The notes below the pieces were generated by a model. That model was not told the origin of the DNA. It was given only the letters and a program-made list of their open reading frames with translations, and searched no databases. The translations under genes were made by a program, and so were the position numbers. Of a DNA stretch of 64,000 nucleotides, positions 34,097 to 43,232 are shown piece by piece. Positions within the stretch are counted from its first letter, which is position 1. The number at the start of each line of letters is the position of its first letter. Source of the stretch: Paenibacillus senegalensis JC66 (lineage in GTDB: Bacteria > Bacillota > Bacilli > Paenibacillales > NBRC-103111); assembly GCF_000285515.1 (NCBI RefSeq), contig NZ_HE610959.1, forward strand, positions 343,233 to 407,232, given 5' to 3'.

Positions 34097-35145
34097 TTAT
34101 AAATCCGAAGAATCACCTGCACATTTTGGAGCCCGGGCTGTGGACGACGATACAGGACAGCGGCCGCCGCGGCTACCAGCACGCGGGAGTCCCTGTCTCG
34201 GGAGCGCTGGATGCCACCGCTTTGCGGATTGCCAACCTCCTGGTTGGCAATCCGCGCGGTGCCGCCGCGCTCGAGATCACGATGGCGGGGCCTAGCCTCC
34301 GCTTTGCGGGCGATGCACTCATCGCCCTCTGCGGCGGGGACCTGGGCCCCTCCATCAACGGTGAAGCGGTGCCGGGCTGCCGCCCCGTTCTCGTCCGGGG
34401 CGGCAGCGAGCTTCGCTTCACCGGCGCGGCGCATGGCTGCCGCGCGTACCTCGCCGTCGCCGGCGGCGTGGACGTAGCGCTGGTGCTGGGCAGCCGCAGC
34501 ACGTACGTCCGCGCCGCCCTTGGCGGGCTCGGCGGGCGGCCGCTCCAGCGCGGCGATAAGCTGCCGCTGGGCACGCCACCGGCCGCGGCGCTGGCGCTGG
34601 CGCAAGCGCTCGCTGAGACGCACAGCTCAGCAGAAGCGCGGGCGTTCCGAGCGGTGCGCTGGTACGCGGCGCTGGGCGCGGCTGCGGCGTCCGGCAGGGA
34701 AGCACTCGTCCGCTTCGTGCCGGGACGCGAGCACGGGCGCTTCACAGCGGACAGCCAGCGCCGCTTTGCGCAGGAGCGCTATACGCTTACGCCGCAGTCC
34801 GATCGGATGGGGCTGCGGCTCGCCGGCGCGCCCCTGCGGCTGGAGCAGCAGGAAGAGCTCGTTTCCTCTCCGGTTACGGAAGGAACTGTGCAGGTACCGG
34901 CTGACGGGCAGCCCATCATACTGATGGCCGACCGCCAAACGACTGGCGGCTATCCCCGCATCGCCCAGATTGCTGCTGTTGATCTGCCGAAGCTCGCCCA
35001 GCTGCGACCTGGGGCTTCCGTCGTTTTTCAGGAAGTCTCCAGAGAAGAAGCAGAACAGCTCTACTTGCAGAGAGAGCTTGAGCTGCTTGCTCTCGAGACC
35101 GGAATTCAAACCCTCATCCGCAGCAGTGAACCTATTAGCTGCTGA
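34093..35145 (+). CDS. pxpC: 5-oxoprolinase subunit PxpC (KipA, biotin-dependent carboxyltransferase-like)
   Basis: About 350 residues. AHS2-family motifs include LEPGLWTTIQDSGRRGYQH, GVPVSGALD, ANLLVGNPRGAAALEITMAGP (cited as NLLVGNPRGAAALEIT), then RFVPGREHGRF, SDRMGLRL, SSPVTEGTVQVP and ADRQTTGGYPRIAQ. ATG 34093 overlaps the pxpB stop, with AGGAGG just upstream; the in-frame ATG at 34075 is inside pxpB and less likely. Base composition from about 34140 to 34800 is far richer in GC than the neighbours, unlike the gene's 3' third. The reading frame stays intact throughout. Confidence 0.92.
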   Translation: MIINPKNHLHILEPGLWTTIQDSGRRGYQHAGVPVSGALDATALRIANLLVGNPRGAAALEITMAGPSLRFAGDALIALCGGDLGPSINGEAVPGCRPVLVRGGSELRFTGAAHGCRAYLAVAGGVDVALVLGSRSTYVRAALGGLGGRPLQRGDKLPLGTPPAAALALAQALAETHSSAEARAFRAVRWYAALGAAAASGREALVRFVPGREHGRFTADSQRRFAQERYTLTPQSDRMGLRLAGAPLRLEQQEELVSSPVTEGTVQVPADGQPIILMADRQTTGGYPRIAQIAAVDLPKLAQLRPGASVVFQEVSREEAEQLYLQRELELLALETGIQTLIRSSEPISC

Positions 35146-35159
35146 CGGCCTTCAGAAGC

Positions 35160-35290
35160 TGCAGCAGTTGCTGGGCTGTGCCGCTCACGAAACTCACCAT
35201 GCGTGCAATAGCAGACTTTACTGTGGCTTGCTGGGGCTGTGGCGCAGCAGACTTTGCTGGGGGCTTGCTAGGGCTGTGCTATAGCAAGCC
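35160..35290. repeat. Degenerate CAGACTTTGCTG/GGCTTGCTGGGGCTGT units
   Basis: Two to three imperfect copies of GCAGACTTTRCTGKGGCTTG, followed by GGGGCTGTG, in the gap between pxpC and pxpA. Nothing else is seen in 35146-35446. Confidence 0.6.
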
Positions 35291-35446
35291 TCGCTGATGC
35301 CGTGCGGTATTTCCGGACATCCGAAACAACATCGGCACATTTTGAATAGCTCGTGCCATGACAGCAGATAAAAGTTTAACCACAGATTTCTGAGCTGAGC
35401 CTATTGGTTCAGAACTCTGTAAACCTATAAAAAGGAAGTGTAAGTC

Positions 35447-36226
35447 ATGCCGTCCACATACATCGATTTGAATAGCGACTTGGGAGAGCAATTCGGAATC
35501 TATCAATTAGGTCGGGATGACGCTATTTTGGAGCTGGTAACTTCAGCCAATATCGCATGCGGGTTCCATGCTGGAGATCCTTCCGTCATGCGCAGCACCG
35601 TAAAAAAAGCTTTGCAGCAAGGAGCCGCCATCGGTGCTCATCCGGGCCTGCCCGATCTTGCAGGCTTTGGCCGCAGGAATATGGCGGTTAGCCCACAGGA
35701 AGTTTATGATATGGTGCTTTATCAGATAGGAGCTTTAGCCGCTTTTGTCCAGTCTGAAGGCGGGAAGCTGCAGCATGTTAAGCCCCACGGAGCGCTATAT
35801 AATATGGCCGCAGCTAATAAGAAGCTTGCCGCAGCGATTGCCGAGGCAACAGCGCGCTTTGATTCGTCGCTGGTGCTGTACGGGCTAGCCGGATCTGCGC
35901 TGATCGAAGCGGGACAGCAGTTCGGCTTACGCACAGCGAGCGAAGCATTTGCCGACAGAACCTACCAGGAGGACGGTTCCTTAACACCGCGCCATCTGCC
36001 CGACGCCTTAATTCATCAGCCTGAACAGGCCGCTGCCCAGGTCGTTCGCATGATTAAAGAAGGCAAGGTCCGTACCGTTCAAGGCAGTGACTGGACGCTG
36101 CAAGCGGACACGATTTGCATACACGGAGATGGAGATCAGGCGCTCGCTTTTTCCAGACATATTCGGGAAGCGTTGATCACCTCAGGTATTGAACTGCGAG
36201 CAATTGGCAGAACGGACAGCATATGA
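35447..36226 (+). CDS. pxpA: 5-oxoprolinase subunit PxpA (LamB/YcsF family)
   Basis: 259 residues: [12 protein letters not shown] at the N terminus, [38 protein letters not shown] and [18 protein letters not shown], all diagnostic of PxpA. AAAGGAAGTG precedes the ATG. It completes the PxpABC 5-oxoprolinase, which clears pyroglutamate formed from glutamine or glutathione breakdown. It is separated from pxpC by 300 bp of repeat-rich DNA, so it may have its own promoter. The gap after it (36227-36555) shows only a short CAGT/ACTG hairpin. Confidence 0.95.
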   Translation: MPSTYIDLNSDLGEQFGIYQLGRDDAILELVTSANIACGFHAGDPSVMRSTVKKALQQGAAIGAHPGLPDLAGFGRRNMAVSPQEVYDMVLYQIGALAAFVQSEGGKLQHVKPHGALYNMAAANKKLAAAIAEATARFDSSLVLYGLAGSALIEAGQQFGLRTASEAFADRTYQEDGSLTPRHLPDALIHQPEQAAAQVVRMIKEGKVRTVQGSDWTLQADTICIHGDGDQALAFSRHIREALITSGIELRAIGRTDSI

Positions 36227-36555
36227 AAGAATATTTTCCAGTCTTAAGCAAACGTATTAGCTGATTAGGGGTTGTCCAGAAGTCAGTGAAAACTGACAAC
36301 GGAACGCCCCGTTTCTGTTGTATAGCAAAAATCAGGCTGCGACCTAGGTCCTTCGCGTTTGCTTGAAATAACTATCAAGCTGCTCCCTCTTTAACTCAGC
36401 TTTTATAACAGCTTAGACAGTTTTGTGAACAAGCTTGTAAACAGCGGTGCTTCTGGTAGACTTTTAACTAACTCGTTTTGCTTATCGTGCCTCTTCAGGA
36501 CAAGCTAAAATTACGGCAGATTTAACTTATTCTTTGGCGGATGCAGGTGGATGAT

Positions 36556-36720
36556 ATGAAGAAGGATAGTTTAATGAAGGATAGTTTAATGAAGGATAGC
36601 CTTGTGAGTGATAGCTTAGCGAAGAATAGTCTGGTTAGAGGTAATCTAGTGAGTGATAGCTTAGTGAGTAGCAGTCAGCTGAAGGGCGCTCTATGCAAGG
36701 ACAGCCTTTTGAAGGAGGCT
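36556..36720 (+). repeat. 15-bp in-frame tandem repeat at the 5' end of nos
   Basis: Degenerate units of ATGAAGGATAGTTTA (three clean copies, then about seven diverged, some starting GTG or GCG). Each clean unit contains AAGGA seven bases ahead of the next ATG. Confidence 0.85.
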
Positions 36721-37791
36721 GGCGCCTTTATCGAAACCTGCTATGCAGAACTTAACAAAAGCAAGGAAGAAATCAATCGCCGTCTCCGGGAAGTTGCTGA
36801 CAGTATCTATGACTCAGGAACGTATACTCATACCTATGAAGAGTTGGAGTACGGGGCCCGGATGGCTTGGCGCAATAACAGCCGCTGTATAGGGCGCTTG
36901 TTCTGGAAAAGCCTGCATGTCCTCGATCAGCGACAGCTCACGGACGAAGCTTCCGTCATGAAAGCTCTCCTGCACCATCTGGATTATGCCACTAATGGCG
37001 GTAAAGTCCTGCCTGCCATTTCCGTTTTCAAGCCGCAGACTGAAGACTTTCACTTAAGAATCTGGAACCATCAGCTAATTCGCTATGCCGGTTACGAAAC
37101 ATCAGAAGGAATACTAGGCGATCCGCATTCTCTCGCTTTCACTCGCTTATGTACGGAGCTCGGTTGGTCCGGCAGGGGCACTGCCTACGATGTTCTTCCT
37201 CTTGTCGTCCAGCTTAACGAGCGCCCTCCCATCTGGATGGAAATACCTAAAACGCTGATCAAGGAAGTCAGCATCACCCATCCCGTGAAGCGGGAGCTGG
37301 ATGCATTGAATTTACGGTGGTATGGTGTTCCTTTCATCTCTGATATGCGTATGGTAATAGGCGGCTTACAGTATACGGCTGCTCCTTTTAACGGCTGGTA
37401 TATGGTTACGGAAATAGCAGCGCGCAATCTGGCTGATGAACAACGCTACAACGTTTTGCCGCTAGTGGCAGAAGCTATCGGTTTGGATACTTCCTCGAAC
37501 CACACCTTCTGGAAGGATAAAGCGTTGGTTGAGCTGAATGAGGCCGTCTATCACTCTTTCCGGGAGCACAAGGTAAGCATCGTCGATCATCATACTGCAG
37601 CCGAGCAATTCGCTATATTCGAGCGGCAGGAAGAGGAGCAGGGCCGAGAGGTGAACGGCAGGTGGTCCTGGCTAATCCCGCCCCTATCTCCGGCAACGAC
37701 CGCTGTTTGGCATAAAGCCTACCAAGAGCGGAAAGTCAGCCCGAATTATGAATACCAGGAACCGAAAGGAAGCTGTCCGTTCAGCAAATAG
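36556..37791 (+). CDS. nos: Bacterial nitric oxide synthase oxygenase
   Basis: About 411 residues. The oxygenase core begins near residue 54 (AGAFIETCYAELNK) and carries the haem-thiolate Cys111 in MAWRNNSRCIGRLFW. It continues with IWNHQLIRYAGYE, substrate-binding VPFISDMRM, FNGWYMVTEIAARNL, and pterin/haem-contact WLIPPLSP near the C terminus. There is no reductase domain, as in other bacterial enzymes, which oxidise arginine to citrulline and NO using cellular flavodoxins. The first ~53 residues are unlike the family: reiterated MKDSL-type pentapeptides encoded by a 15-bp tandem repeat. ATG 36556 has AGGTGG upstream; true initiation could be at any unit. Confidence 0.93.
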   Translation: MKKDSLMKDSLMKDSLVSDSLAKNSLVRGNLVSDSLVSSSQLKGALCKDSLLKEAGAFIETCYAELNKSKEEINRRLREVADSIYDSGTYTHTYEELEYGARMAWRNNSRCIGRLFWKSLHVLDQRQLTDEASVMKALLHHLDYATNGGKVLPAISVFKPQTEDFHLRIWNHQLIRYAGYETSEGILGDPHSLAFTRLCTELGWSGRGTAYDVLPLVVQLNERPPIWMEIPKTLIKEVSITHPVKRELDALNLRWYGVPFISDMRMVIGGLQYTAAPFNGWYMVTEIAARNLADEQRYNVLPLVAEAIGLDTSSNHTFWKDKALVELNEAVYHSFREHKVSIVDHHTAAEQFAIFERQEEEQGREVNGRWSWLIPPLSPATTAVWHKAYQERKVSPNYEYQEPKGSCPFSK

Positions 37792-37805
37792 CCTTTGTCC
37801 CCACT

Positions 37806-37856
37806 CGTGTGCCGATCGACCGCCGTCATGCAGAGAATCACTGTGCGCTGGGGGGG
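37806..37856 (+). repeat. Dispersed repeat family B, copy 4
   Basis: CCGATCGACCGCCGTCATGC, then AGAGAATCACTGTGCGCTGG. The copy at 6521-6583 has CCGATCGACCTCCGTCACGC at the same place. It lies between nos and the small membrane peptide. Confidence 0.7.
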
Positions 37857-37910
37857 ATGCTTGTTTTTGCCGCTATTTATATTCGAAATTTTTCAGAAAA
37901 GGAGTTTTCC

Positions 37911-37997
37911 ATGAATCAAAAAATGAAATACCTGCTCGTTTTCCTGCTCGGCATGGTCACTTATTTTGTGGTATCCAGTATTATAAAGCTTATTTAA
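37911..37997 (+). CDS. 28-residue single-pass membrane peptide
   Basis: MNQKMKYLLVFLLGMVTYFV, then a short tail ending IIKLI. AAAAGGAG lies seven bases before the ATG, an unusually good ribosome site for a frame this short. One hydrophobic helix with a basic N-terminal edge is visible. It follows nos by 120 bp. Function unknown; a small membrane regulator is only a guess. A chance frame cannot be ruled out. Confidence 0.5.
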   Translation: MNQKMKYLLVFLLGMVTYFVVSSIIKLI

Positions 37998-38159
37998 CAG
38001 CACAACATTACTCAGCAAAAATTCTATATTGCGATTCGATTTCCATTTGCAAGCTTTTAGTCACGCTTACCAGGAGACCCCCTTGAAAATTGCCAAGAGA
38101 AACTGTGTTGGGAATCACCAATTGGACGACAAAAGGCCTCTCCCGTCCGAGGCTGAGCG

Positions 38160-38300
38160 TTACCATCTTCTAGCCACTAAAAGCGAACTAAGAGTGCTGA
38201 TACACTTCCCGTTCGCTCGCAACATCGCATAGAACACTTCACGGACATCTCGCTGGGCACCGCAGAACACTTCGCGGCTTAAACACCGCTTATTTAAGCC
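38160..38300. repeat. Degenerate GAACACTTCRCGG / GACATCTCGCTGGGCA units
   Basis: Related to the tails that follow family A repeats (4470-4570, 44185-44385). Located in the gap 37998-38419, which holds no gene. Confidence 0.45.
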
Positions 38301-38419
38301 CGCCTTGTTAAAAACTCTCAGGTCCAAGGACAGGACTTGGTTTCCAACATAAGGATTCCGCATCTCTGGCGCTTTTTCACCAATAGCCCAAAAACCACAA
38401 TCCGGCCCTAAGCAAGCTT

Positions 38420-39916
38420 TTAGACGGCTGAACCAACCACAGCTGATCCGGCCATGGCTGAACCGGCCTGGTGGTGGTTTACGGTTTGCAGCTGGAGTGA
38501 CTGATATAGCTCCAAATATTTTTTCGCGGATTGTCCCCAATCGTAATCGGTTTTACTTATGTTTTTCAGAAGTCGGCTCCAAAGCTCAGGCCGTTCATGA
38601 TAGAAGGATACGGCTCTTTCAATGGTATACAGCATGTCATGAGCGTTAAAATTCGCAAAGCTGAACCCGGTACCCATGCCGGTAAATTCGTTATACGCCT
38701 GCACAGTATCCTTCAACCCTCCCGTCTCCCTGACGATCGGAGCAGAGCGGTAGCGAAGGGCAATTAACTGTCCCAGCCCGCAAGGCTCGAATCGTGAAGG
38801 CATCAGGAACAAGTCGGATGCGGCATAAATTTTGCGGGACATTGCATCATCGAACTGGATCAGTGCAGCCAGCTTCTCCGGATAGCAGCTCGCTGCATCA
38901 CGAAACAATTGTTCATACCGCCAATCCCCGGTTCCCAGCACAACCCACTGAATATCGAGTCGGAGGATTTCATCAAGCACGCACTCGATTAGATCAAGCC
39001 CCTTTTGCTCGACCAAGCGCGAAACCATACCGATCATCGGCACGTCCACCCGCTCCGGCAGCCCTAATTCCTGCTGCAATTTTACTTTGTTCATCTGCTT
39101 TTTCGCTTGTGAATTACGGTAAGGCACATAAAGTGCCTCATCCTTCATCGGGTCATAGCTGTCGTTGTCAATTCCATTGACAATGCCGTGAAGCACGTTG
39201 GAGCGGTGCCTTAACACGCCATCAAGCTGCTCGCCATAGGCAGGCGTTTGAATTTCCTCGGCGTAGGTCTTACTCACAGTAGTCAGCAGATCGGCGTAAA
39301 ACAGTCCGGCTTTCATACAGCTGCCGTCCCCATAGAATTCCAGACCGTCCAGCGCGAAAAAATCATCTCCCACACCGATCAAATCCTGCAGCCATTCTTT
39401 CGAGAAGCGTCCCTGATACTGTAAATTGTGAATCGTAAAGACAGTGCGAATCTTTTCATAAAAGGGCTGCCCCTGATGATGCACCTTGATGCAGAAGGGG
39501 ACGAGCGCCGTCTGCCAATCGTGACAGTGTACAACATCCGGCTGCATATCCAGATGCGGAAGAGAGGCGGCAACTGCCCGGCTGAAAAACACGAAACGCT
39601 CCGCATCATCGCCGTAGCCATATATCCCCTTTCTGCGGAAGTAAAATTCATTGTCTATAAAATAATAAACCAGACCGTTAACCTCCACCCGTTGCAGACC
39701 ACAGTATTGGTTGCGCCAGCCGATCGAGATCGTAAATTCCGTAATTCTTTCCATTCGTGCCTTCCAATTCTCAGGTATGTCTTCATATTTGGGTAAGATT
39801 ACGCAAACTTCCGATCCGAGAGACCGCAAAGCATGAGGCAGTGAGCCAACCACATCGGCGAGCCCTCCCGTTTTAATGAAGGGAGTCGATTCTGATGCTG
39901 CGAATACAATATTCAT
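38420..39916 (-). CDS. glgA: Glycogen synthase GlgA
   Basis: 498 residues, GT5 family, ADP-glucose transferring. N-terminal KTGGLADVVGSLPHAL (K15 binds ADP-glucose), VVHCHDWQTAL, TIHNLQYQG, then the C-terminal GT-B half with MIGMVSRLVEQKG and PSRFEPCGLGQLIALRYRSAP (core RFEPCGLGQL). The last ~17 residues (AGSAMAGSAVVGSAV) are repeat-derived and lie beyond the family's usual end (~475-480). It lies downstream of glgB on the same strand with a 267-bp gap holding two direct repeats; no glgC is present. Confidence 0.95.
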   Translation of the reverse strand: MNIVFAASESTPFIKTGGLADVVGSLPHALRSLGSEVCVILPKYEDIPENWKARMERITEFTISIGWRNQYCGLQRVEVNGLVYYFIDNEFYFRRKGIYGYGDDAERFVFFSRAVAASLPHLDMQPDVVHCHDWQTALVPFCIKVHHQGQPFYEKIRTVFTIHNLQYQGRFSKEWLQDLIGVGDDFFALDGLEFYGDGSCMKAGLFYADLLTTVSKTYAEEIQTPAYGEQLDGVLRHRSNVLHGIVNGIDNDSYDPMKDEALYVPYRNSQAKKQMNKVKLQQELGLPERVDVPMIGMVSRLVEQKGLDLIECVLDEILRLDIQWVVLGTGDWRYEQLFRDAASCYPEKLAALIQFDDAMSRKIYAASDLFLMPSRFEPCGLGQLIALRYRSAPIVRETGGLKDTVQAYNEFTGMGTGFSFANFNAHDMLYTIERAVSFYHERPELWSRLLKNISKTDYDWGQSAKKYLELYQSLQLQTVNHHQAGSAMAGSAVVGSAV

Positions 39917-40068
39917 TCTCGATCACCTTCCCTATTTGATAAATAGAGTAGAATTAGAACTAACTATTCATTTAACATTTTGCATTGCACAATACCGGTG
40001 AAATGTTTAATAAGATATAGATTAGGGCGGGTATCCATGTCTCACATCTACTTGTTTACTTACTATGA

Positions 40069-40142
40069 CTAAATCTGCGGTCACCCTTAGTCTATATCCA
40101 TCGTATTACATACCATCTCTAAATCTGCGGTCACCCTTAGTC
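40069..40142. repeat. 24-bp direct repeats upstream of glgA
   Basis: CTAAATCTGCGGTCACCCTT, then AGTC, occurs at 40069-40092 and 40119-40142, exact copies with a 50-bp period, 150-230 bp before the glgA start. This could be a regulator site or simple duplication. Confidence 0.8.
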
Positions 40143-40182
40143 CATTGCTACTTTCTTTTTCTATATTTACGATTTTCCTCTG

Positions 40183-42135
40183 CTAAACTTTTCTGCGTTC
40201 CTGGATAACTCTTGTTCCTTGCGCTCTTTGTCCTTTGCGCTGCTGCGGCACCCGCTTCAAGATTACAGCTCCTAAAGGGGGTACCGTCATCTCAATGCTG
40301 TAAGGACGTTGATGCCACGGTTCTTTCTGTGCTTGCAAATCCAGCCCGTTATACAATCCGGAGCCTCCGTAATCTCTTAGATCACTGTTCAATATTTCGC
40401 GGTAGCAGCCGCGCGACGGTACGCCAATCCGATAGCTTGGATAAGCCTCTGCGGTAAAATTGCAAACAATCAACAGCTCGTCTTTCTTCTGTCTTCCTTT
40501 GCGAACAAAGGAAATGACCGATTGCTCCGCATTATCCGCGTCAATCCATTCAAACCCTCCCCATTGATGGTCGTTCTGCCACAAAGCCTTTTCATTCTGA
40601 TAGAGCAGATTGAGCGTCTTGACGAATTTGTGCATAGCACGATGCATATCGTAATCCAGCAAAAACCAGTCGATCTGTTCTAAGTCTTTCCACTCGGCGA
40701 AATGTCCCAGCTCCCCTCCCATAAATACCAGCTTTTTGCCGGGATGGGTCATTAAGTAAGTATAAAGCAGCCGCAGATTGGCGAACTTGCTCCAATAATC
40801 GCCGGGCATTTTATCGAGGAGCGATTTTTTGCCGTGCACCACCTCATCATGCGACAGAGGAAGAACATAATTTTCGGAAAAGGCGTAAAACAGGGAAAAC
40901 GTGATCAGTTGATGATGATGCCTGCGTTCCTCCGGCGGCAGCTTCATATAGGCTAGCATGTCATTCATCCAGCCCATATTCCACTTATAATTAAAGCCGA
41001 GTCCATCTTCATAGGTGGGGGCTGTCACCCGCGGACGCGCCGAGGAATCCTCAGCGATCATTAACGCGTCCGGATAATGGTGAAACACCGCTTCGTTCAA
41101 TGAACGGATGAACTGAATCGCTTCCAGATTGTCGGTACCGCCATGCTGATTAAGCGTCCACATCGAGGCGGGCTTGTCGAAGTTTAAATCGAGCATGCTG
41201 GCCACCGCATCTACCCGCAGGCCATCGATATGGTAGCAATCCATCCAGAAAATCGCGTTGGAGATTAAGAAGCTCATCACCTCGGGACGGCCAAAATCAA
41301 AACTCAGCGTTCCCCAGAGCGGCTTCTCCGCTTTACGCCAGTCAGCATATTCATAGAGCGGGGTGCCATCGAATGTTCTCAAGCCGTGCGCATCCTTGCA
41401 GAAATGACCGGGAACCCAGTCAAGAATGACTCCGATGCCGCGCTGATGACAGCGGTCAACGAAATACATGAATTGCTGCGGAGTTCCGTAGCGGCTGGTC
41501 AACGAATAGTACCCTGTGATCTGATAGCCCCAGGAGCGATCAAAAGGATGTTCGGCAAGAGGCAAAATTTCGATATGGGTATAGCCCATGTCGACCACAT
41601 AGTCTATTAGCTCATCAGCCAGCTCTTCATAGCTCATATAAGTACCGTTCTCACGCAGCTTCCAAGTGCCTAAATGCACCTCATAAATCATCATCGGACG
41701 GTGGTAGCTTGGCCTGCGTTTTTTTTGCATGTACCAGGCTCGATCATTCCATTTATAACCATCCAAAGACCAGACGATTGAAGCCGTATTCGGTCTGAGC
41801 TCTGAATAAAAAGCGTACGGGTCGGCTTTCAGCTGCTTTTCCCCTTGCGGGGTCTCGATTTCATATTTATAAAGAGTGCCTTGCTCAAGTCCGGGAATGA
41901 ACAAGGACCAAACACCTAGCTCCGATGATCGCTGCATGACATGCTGGGATCCCTCCCATCCATTGAAGTCTCCAACCACCTTGACGGAGCGGGCATTAGG
42001 TGCCCATACCGCAAACTGTACGCCATGCAGATCGTCCACCTCCGCCAGGTGAGCGCCTAGCAGCCGATAGCTGTGATGCAGCTTCCCTTCATGAAACAAA
42101 TACAGGTCAGAGGATCGTTCCGCCAGCTTATTCAT
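40183..42135 (-). CDS. glgB: 1,4-alpha-glucan branching enzyme GlgB
   Basis: 650 residues, GH13 family with N-terminal CBM48. FAVWAPNARSVKVVGDFN marks the starch-binding module. The catalytic barrel shows YEVHLGTW, GILDWVPGHF-like VILDWVPGHFCKD, the nucleophile in DGLRVDAVASML, the acid in ALMIAEDSS, and PLSHDEVVHGKKSL. It forms alpha-1,6 branches in glycogen. The C terminus ends in a basic tail (QRKGQRAQG). It precedes glgA on the same strand, giving a partial glycogen cluster. Confidence 0.95.
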   Translation of the reverse strand: MNKLAERSSDLYLFHEGKLHHSYRLLGAHLAEVDDLHGVQFAVWAPNARSVKVVGDFNGWEGSQHVMQRSSELGVWSLFIPGLEQGTLYKYEIETPQGEKQLKADPYAFYSELRPNTASIVWSLDGYKWNDRAWYMQKKRRPSYHRPMMIYEVHLGTWKLRENGTYMSYEELADELIDYVVDMGYTHIEILPLAEHPFDRSWGYQITGYYSLTSRYGTPQQFMYFVDRCHQRGIGVILDWVPGHFCKDAHGLRTFDGTPLYEYADWRKAEKPLWGTLSFDFGRPEVMSFLISNAIFWMDCYHIDGLRVDAVASMLDLNFDKPASMWTLNQHGGTDNLEAIQFIRSLNEAVFHHYPDALMIAEDSSARPRVTAPTYEDGLGFNYKWNMGWMNDMLAYMKLPPEERRHHHQLITFSLFYAFSENYVLPLSHDEVVHGKKSLLDKMPGDYWSKFANLRLLYTYLMTHPGKKLVFMGGELGHFAEWKDLEQIDWFLLDYDMHRAMHKFVKTLNLLYQNEKALWQNDHQWGGFEWIDADNAEQSVISFVRKGRQKKDELLIVCNFTAEAYPSYRIGVPSRGCYREILNSDLRDYGGSGLYNGLDLQAQKEPWHQRPYSIEMTVPPLGAVILKRVPQQRKGQRAQGTRVIQERRKV

Positions 42136-42359
42136 TATCTCTTCCCTTCTATCATTATGTATTCAGCCTTGCCGATAGTCTGATTAAAGATAAGACTACT
42201 GCCTGGGGTGCGAAATAAGCATCCGCTACATTCTTTAACCATAAATTGTGCTTTCAAAACGAACTAACTGGATAAGCAGTACGCGGCTGTTGTAGAATAA
42301 GATGGACATGGGCAAGGAAAAATGCCCGGCAAAAGAATAGGAAATGAGGCTGCAAGTTC

Positions 42360-43229
42360 ATGTATGTTGCAAATCGCTGGAAAGATTATGAATTGATGGA
42401 TACGGGAAACGGTGAGAAGCTGGAGCGTTGGGGCGGCTACATTTTACGCAGGCCTGACCCGCAAATTATTTGGCCTTCCTCCTCCGGTAACACAGGTCCC
42501 CTCTGGAATGAGGCCGCGGCCCACTATCATCGCAGCTCCAAGGGTGGAGGGCAATGGCAGGAGAGGGTGAAGCTGCCGGAGCGCTGGACAATTGAGTATG
42601 ATCATTTGAAGTTCCACATCAAGCCTACCGGCTTTAAACATACCGGGCTATTCCCGGAGCAGGCTGTCAATTGGGATTGGATGATGGAGCGCATTCGTTC
42701 GGCCAACCGGCCGATCCGGGTTTTGAATCTGTTCGCCTATACGGGTGGCGCCACTGTGGCCTGTTCCTCAGCAGGTGCTGAGGTTTGCCACGTTGATGCG
42801 GCTAAAGGCATGGTTCAGTGGGCCAAGGAAAACGCAGCGCTCTCAGGACTTGCCGACCGGCCGATCCGTTACATTACTGATGATGTGTTCAAGTTCGTAC
42901 AACGGGAACAGCGGCGAGGAAGCCGCTATGATGCCATTATTATGGACCCGCCTTCTTACGGCCGAGGGCCCAATGGGGAAATGTGGAAGCTCGAAGCGAA
43001 CCTGTATCCTTTTGTGGAGAGCTGTGTCTCGATTCTCACAGAGCGCCCTTTGTTTTTCCTTATTAACTCTTATACTACCGGCATTTCAGCTTCGGTACTG
43101 ACCAATATTCTGACATTGGCTCTGAAGGAAAAGTTCGGCGGACAAATTACTAGCGGCGAGATCGGTTTGCCAATAACCGAGTCCGGCTTAGTGCTTCCAT
43201 GCGGGATTCTCGGACGCTGGGAGGCGTAG
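42360..43229 (+). CDS. Class I SAM-dependent methyltransferase (RlmI-like)
   Basis: 289 residues. It has RVLNLFAYTGGATVACSSAG (motif I, SAM binding), HVDAAKGMVQWAKEN, RYITDDVFKFV and the catalytic-loop motif DAIIMDPPSYGRG, typical of 23S rRNA cytosine/guanine methyltransferases of the RlmI/RlmK type. It lacks the N-terminal PUA domain of RlmI. It is followed after 3 bp by a pseudouridine synthase, so both probably modify rRNA. The exact target is not readable. Confidence 0.85.
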   Translation: MYVANRWKDYELMDTGNGEKLERWGGYILRRPDPQIIWPSSSGNTGPLWNEAAAHYHRSSKGGGQWQERVKLPERWTIEYDHLKFHIKPTGFKHTGLFPEQAVNWDWMMERIRSANRPIRVLNLFAYTGGATVACSSAGAEVCHVDAAKGMVQWAKENAALSGLADRPIRYITDDVFKFVQREQRRGSRYDAIIMDPPSYGRGPNGEMWKLEANLYPFVESCVSILTERPLFFLINSYTTGISASVLTNILTLALKEKFGGQITSGEIGLPITESGLVLPCGILGRWEA

Positions 43230-43232
43230 CGG

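Noticed and set aside
34069-34745. Long minus-strand frames opposite pxpC
   Set aside because: They are antisense shadows made possible by the high GC of pxpC; their composition (Arg/Ala/Pro) is typical of such shadows, and pxpC has clear motifs.
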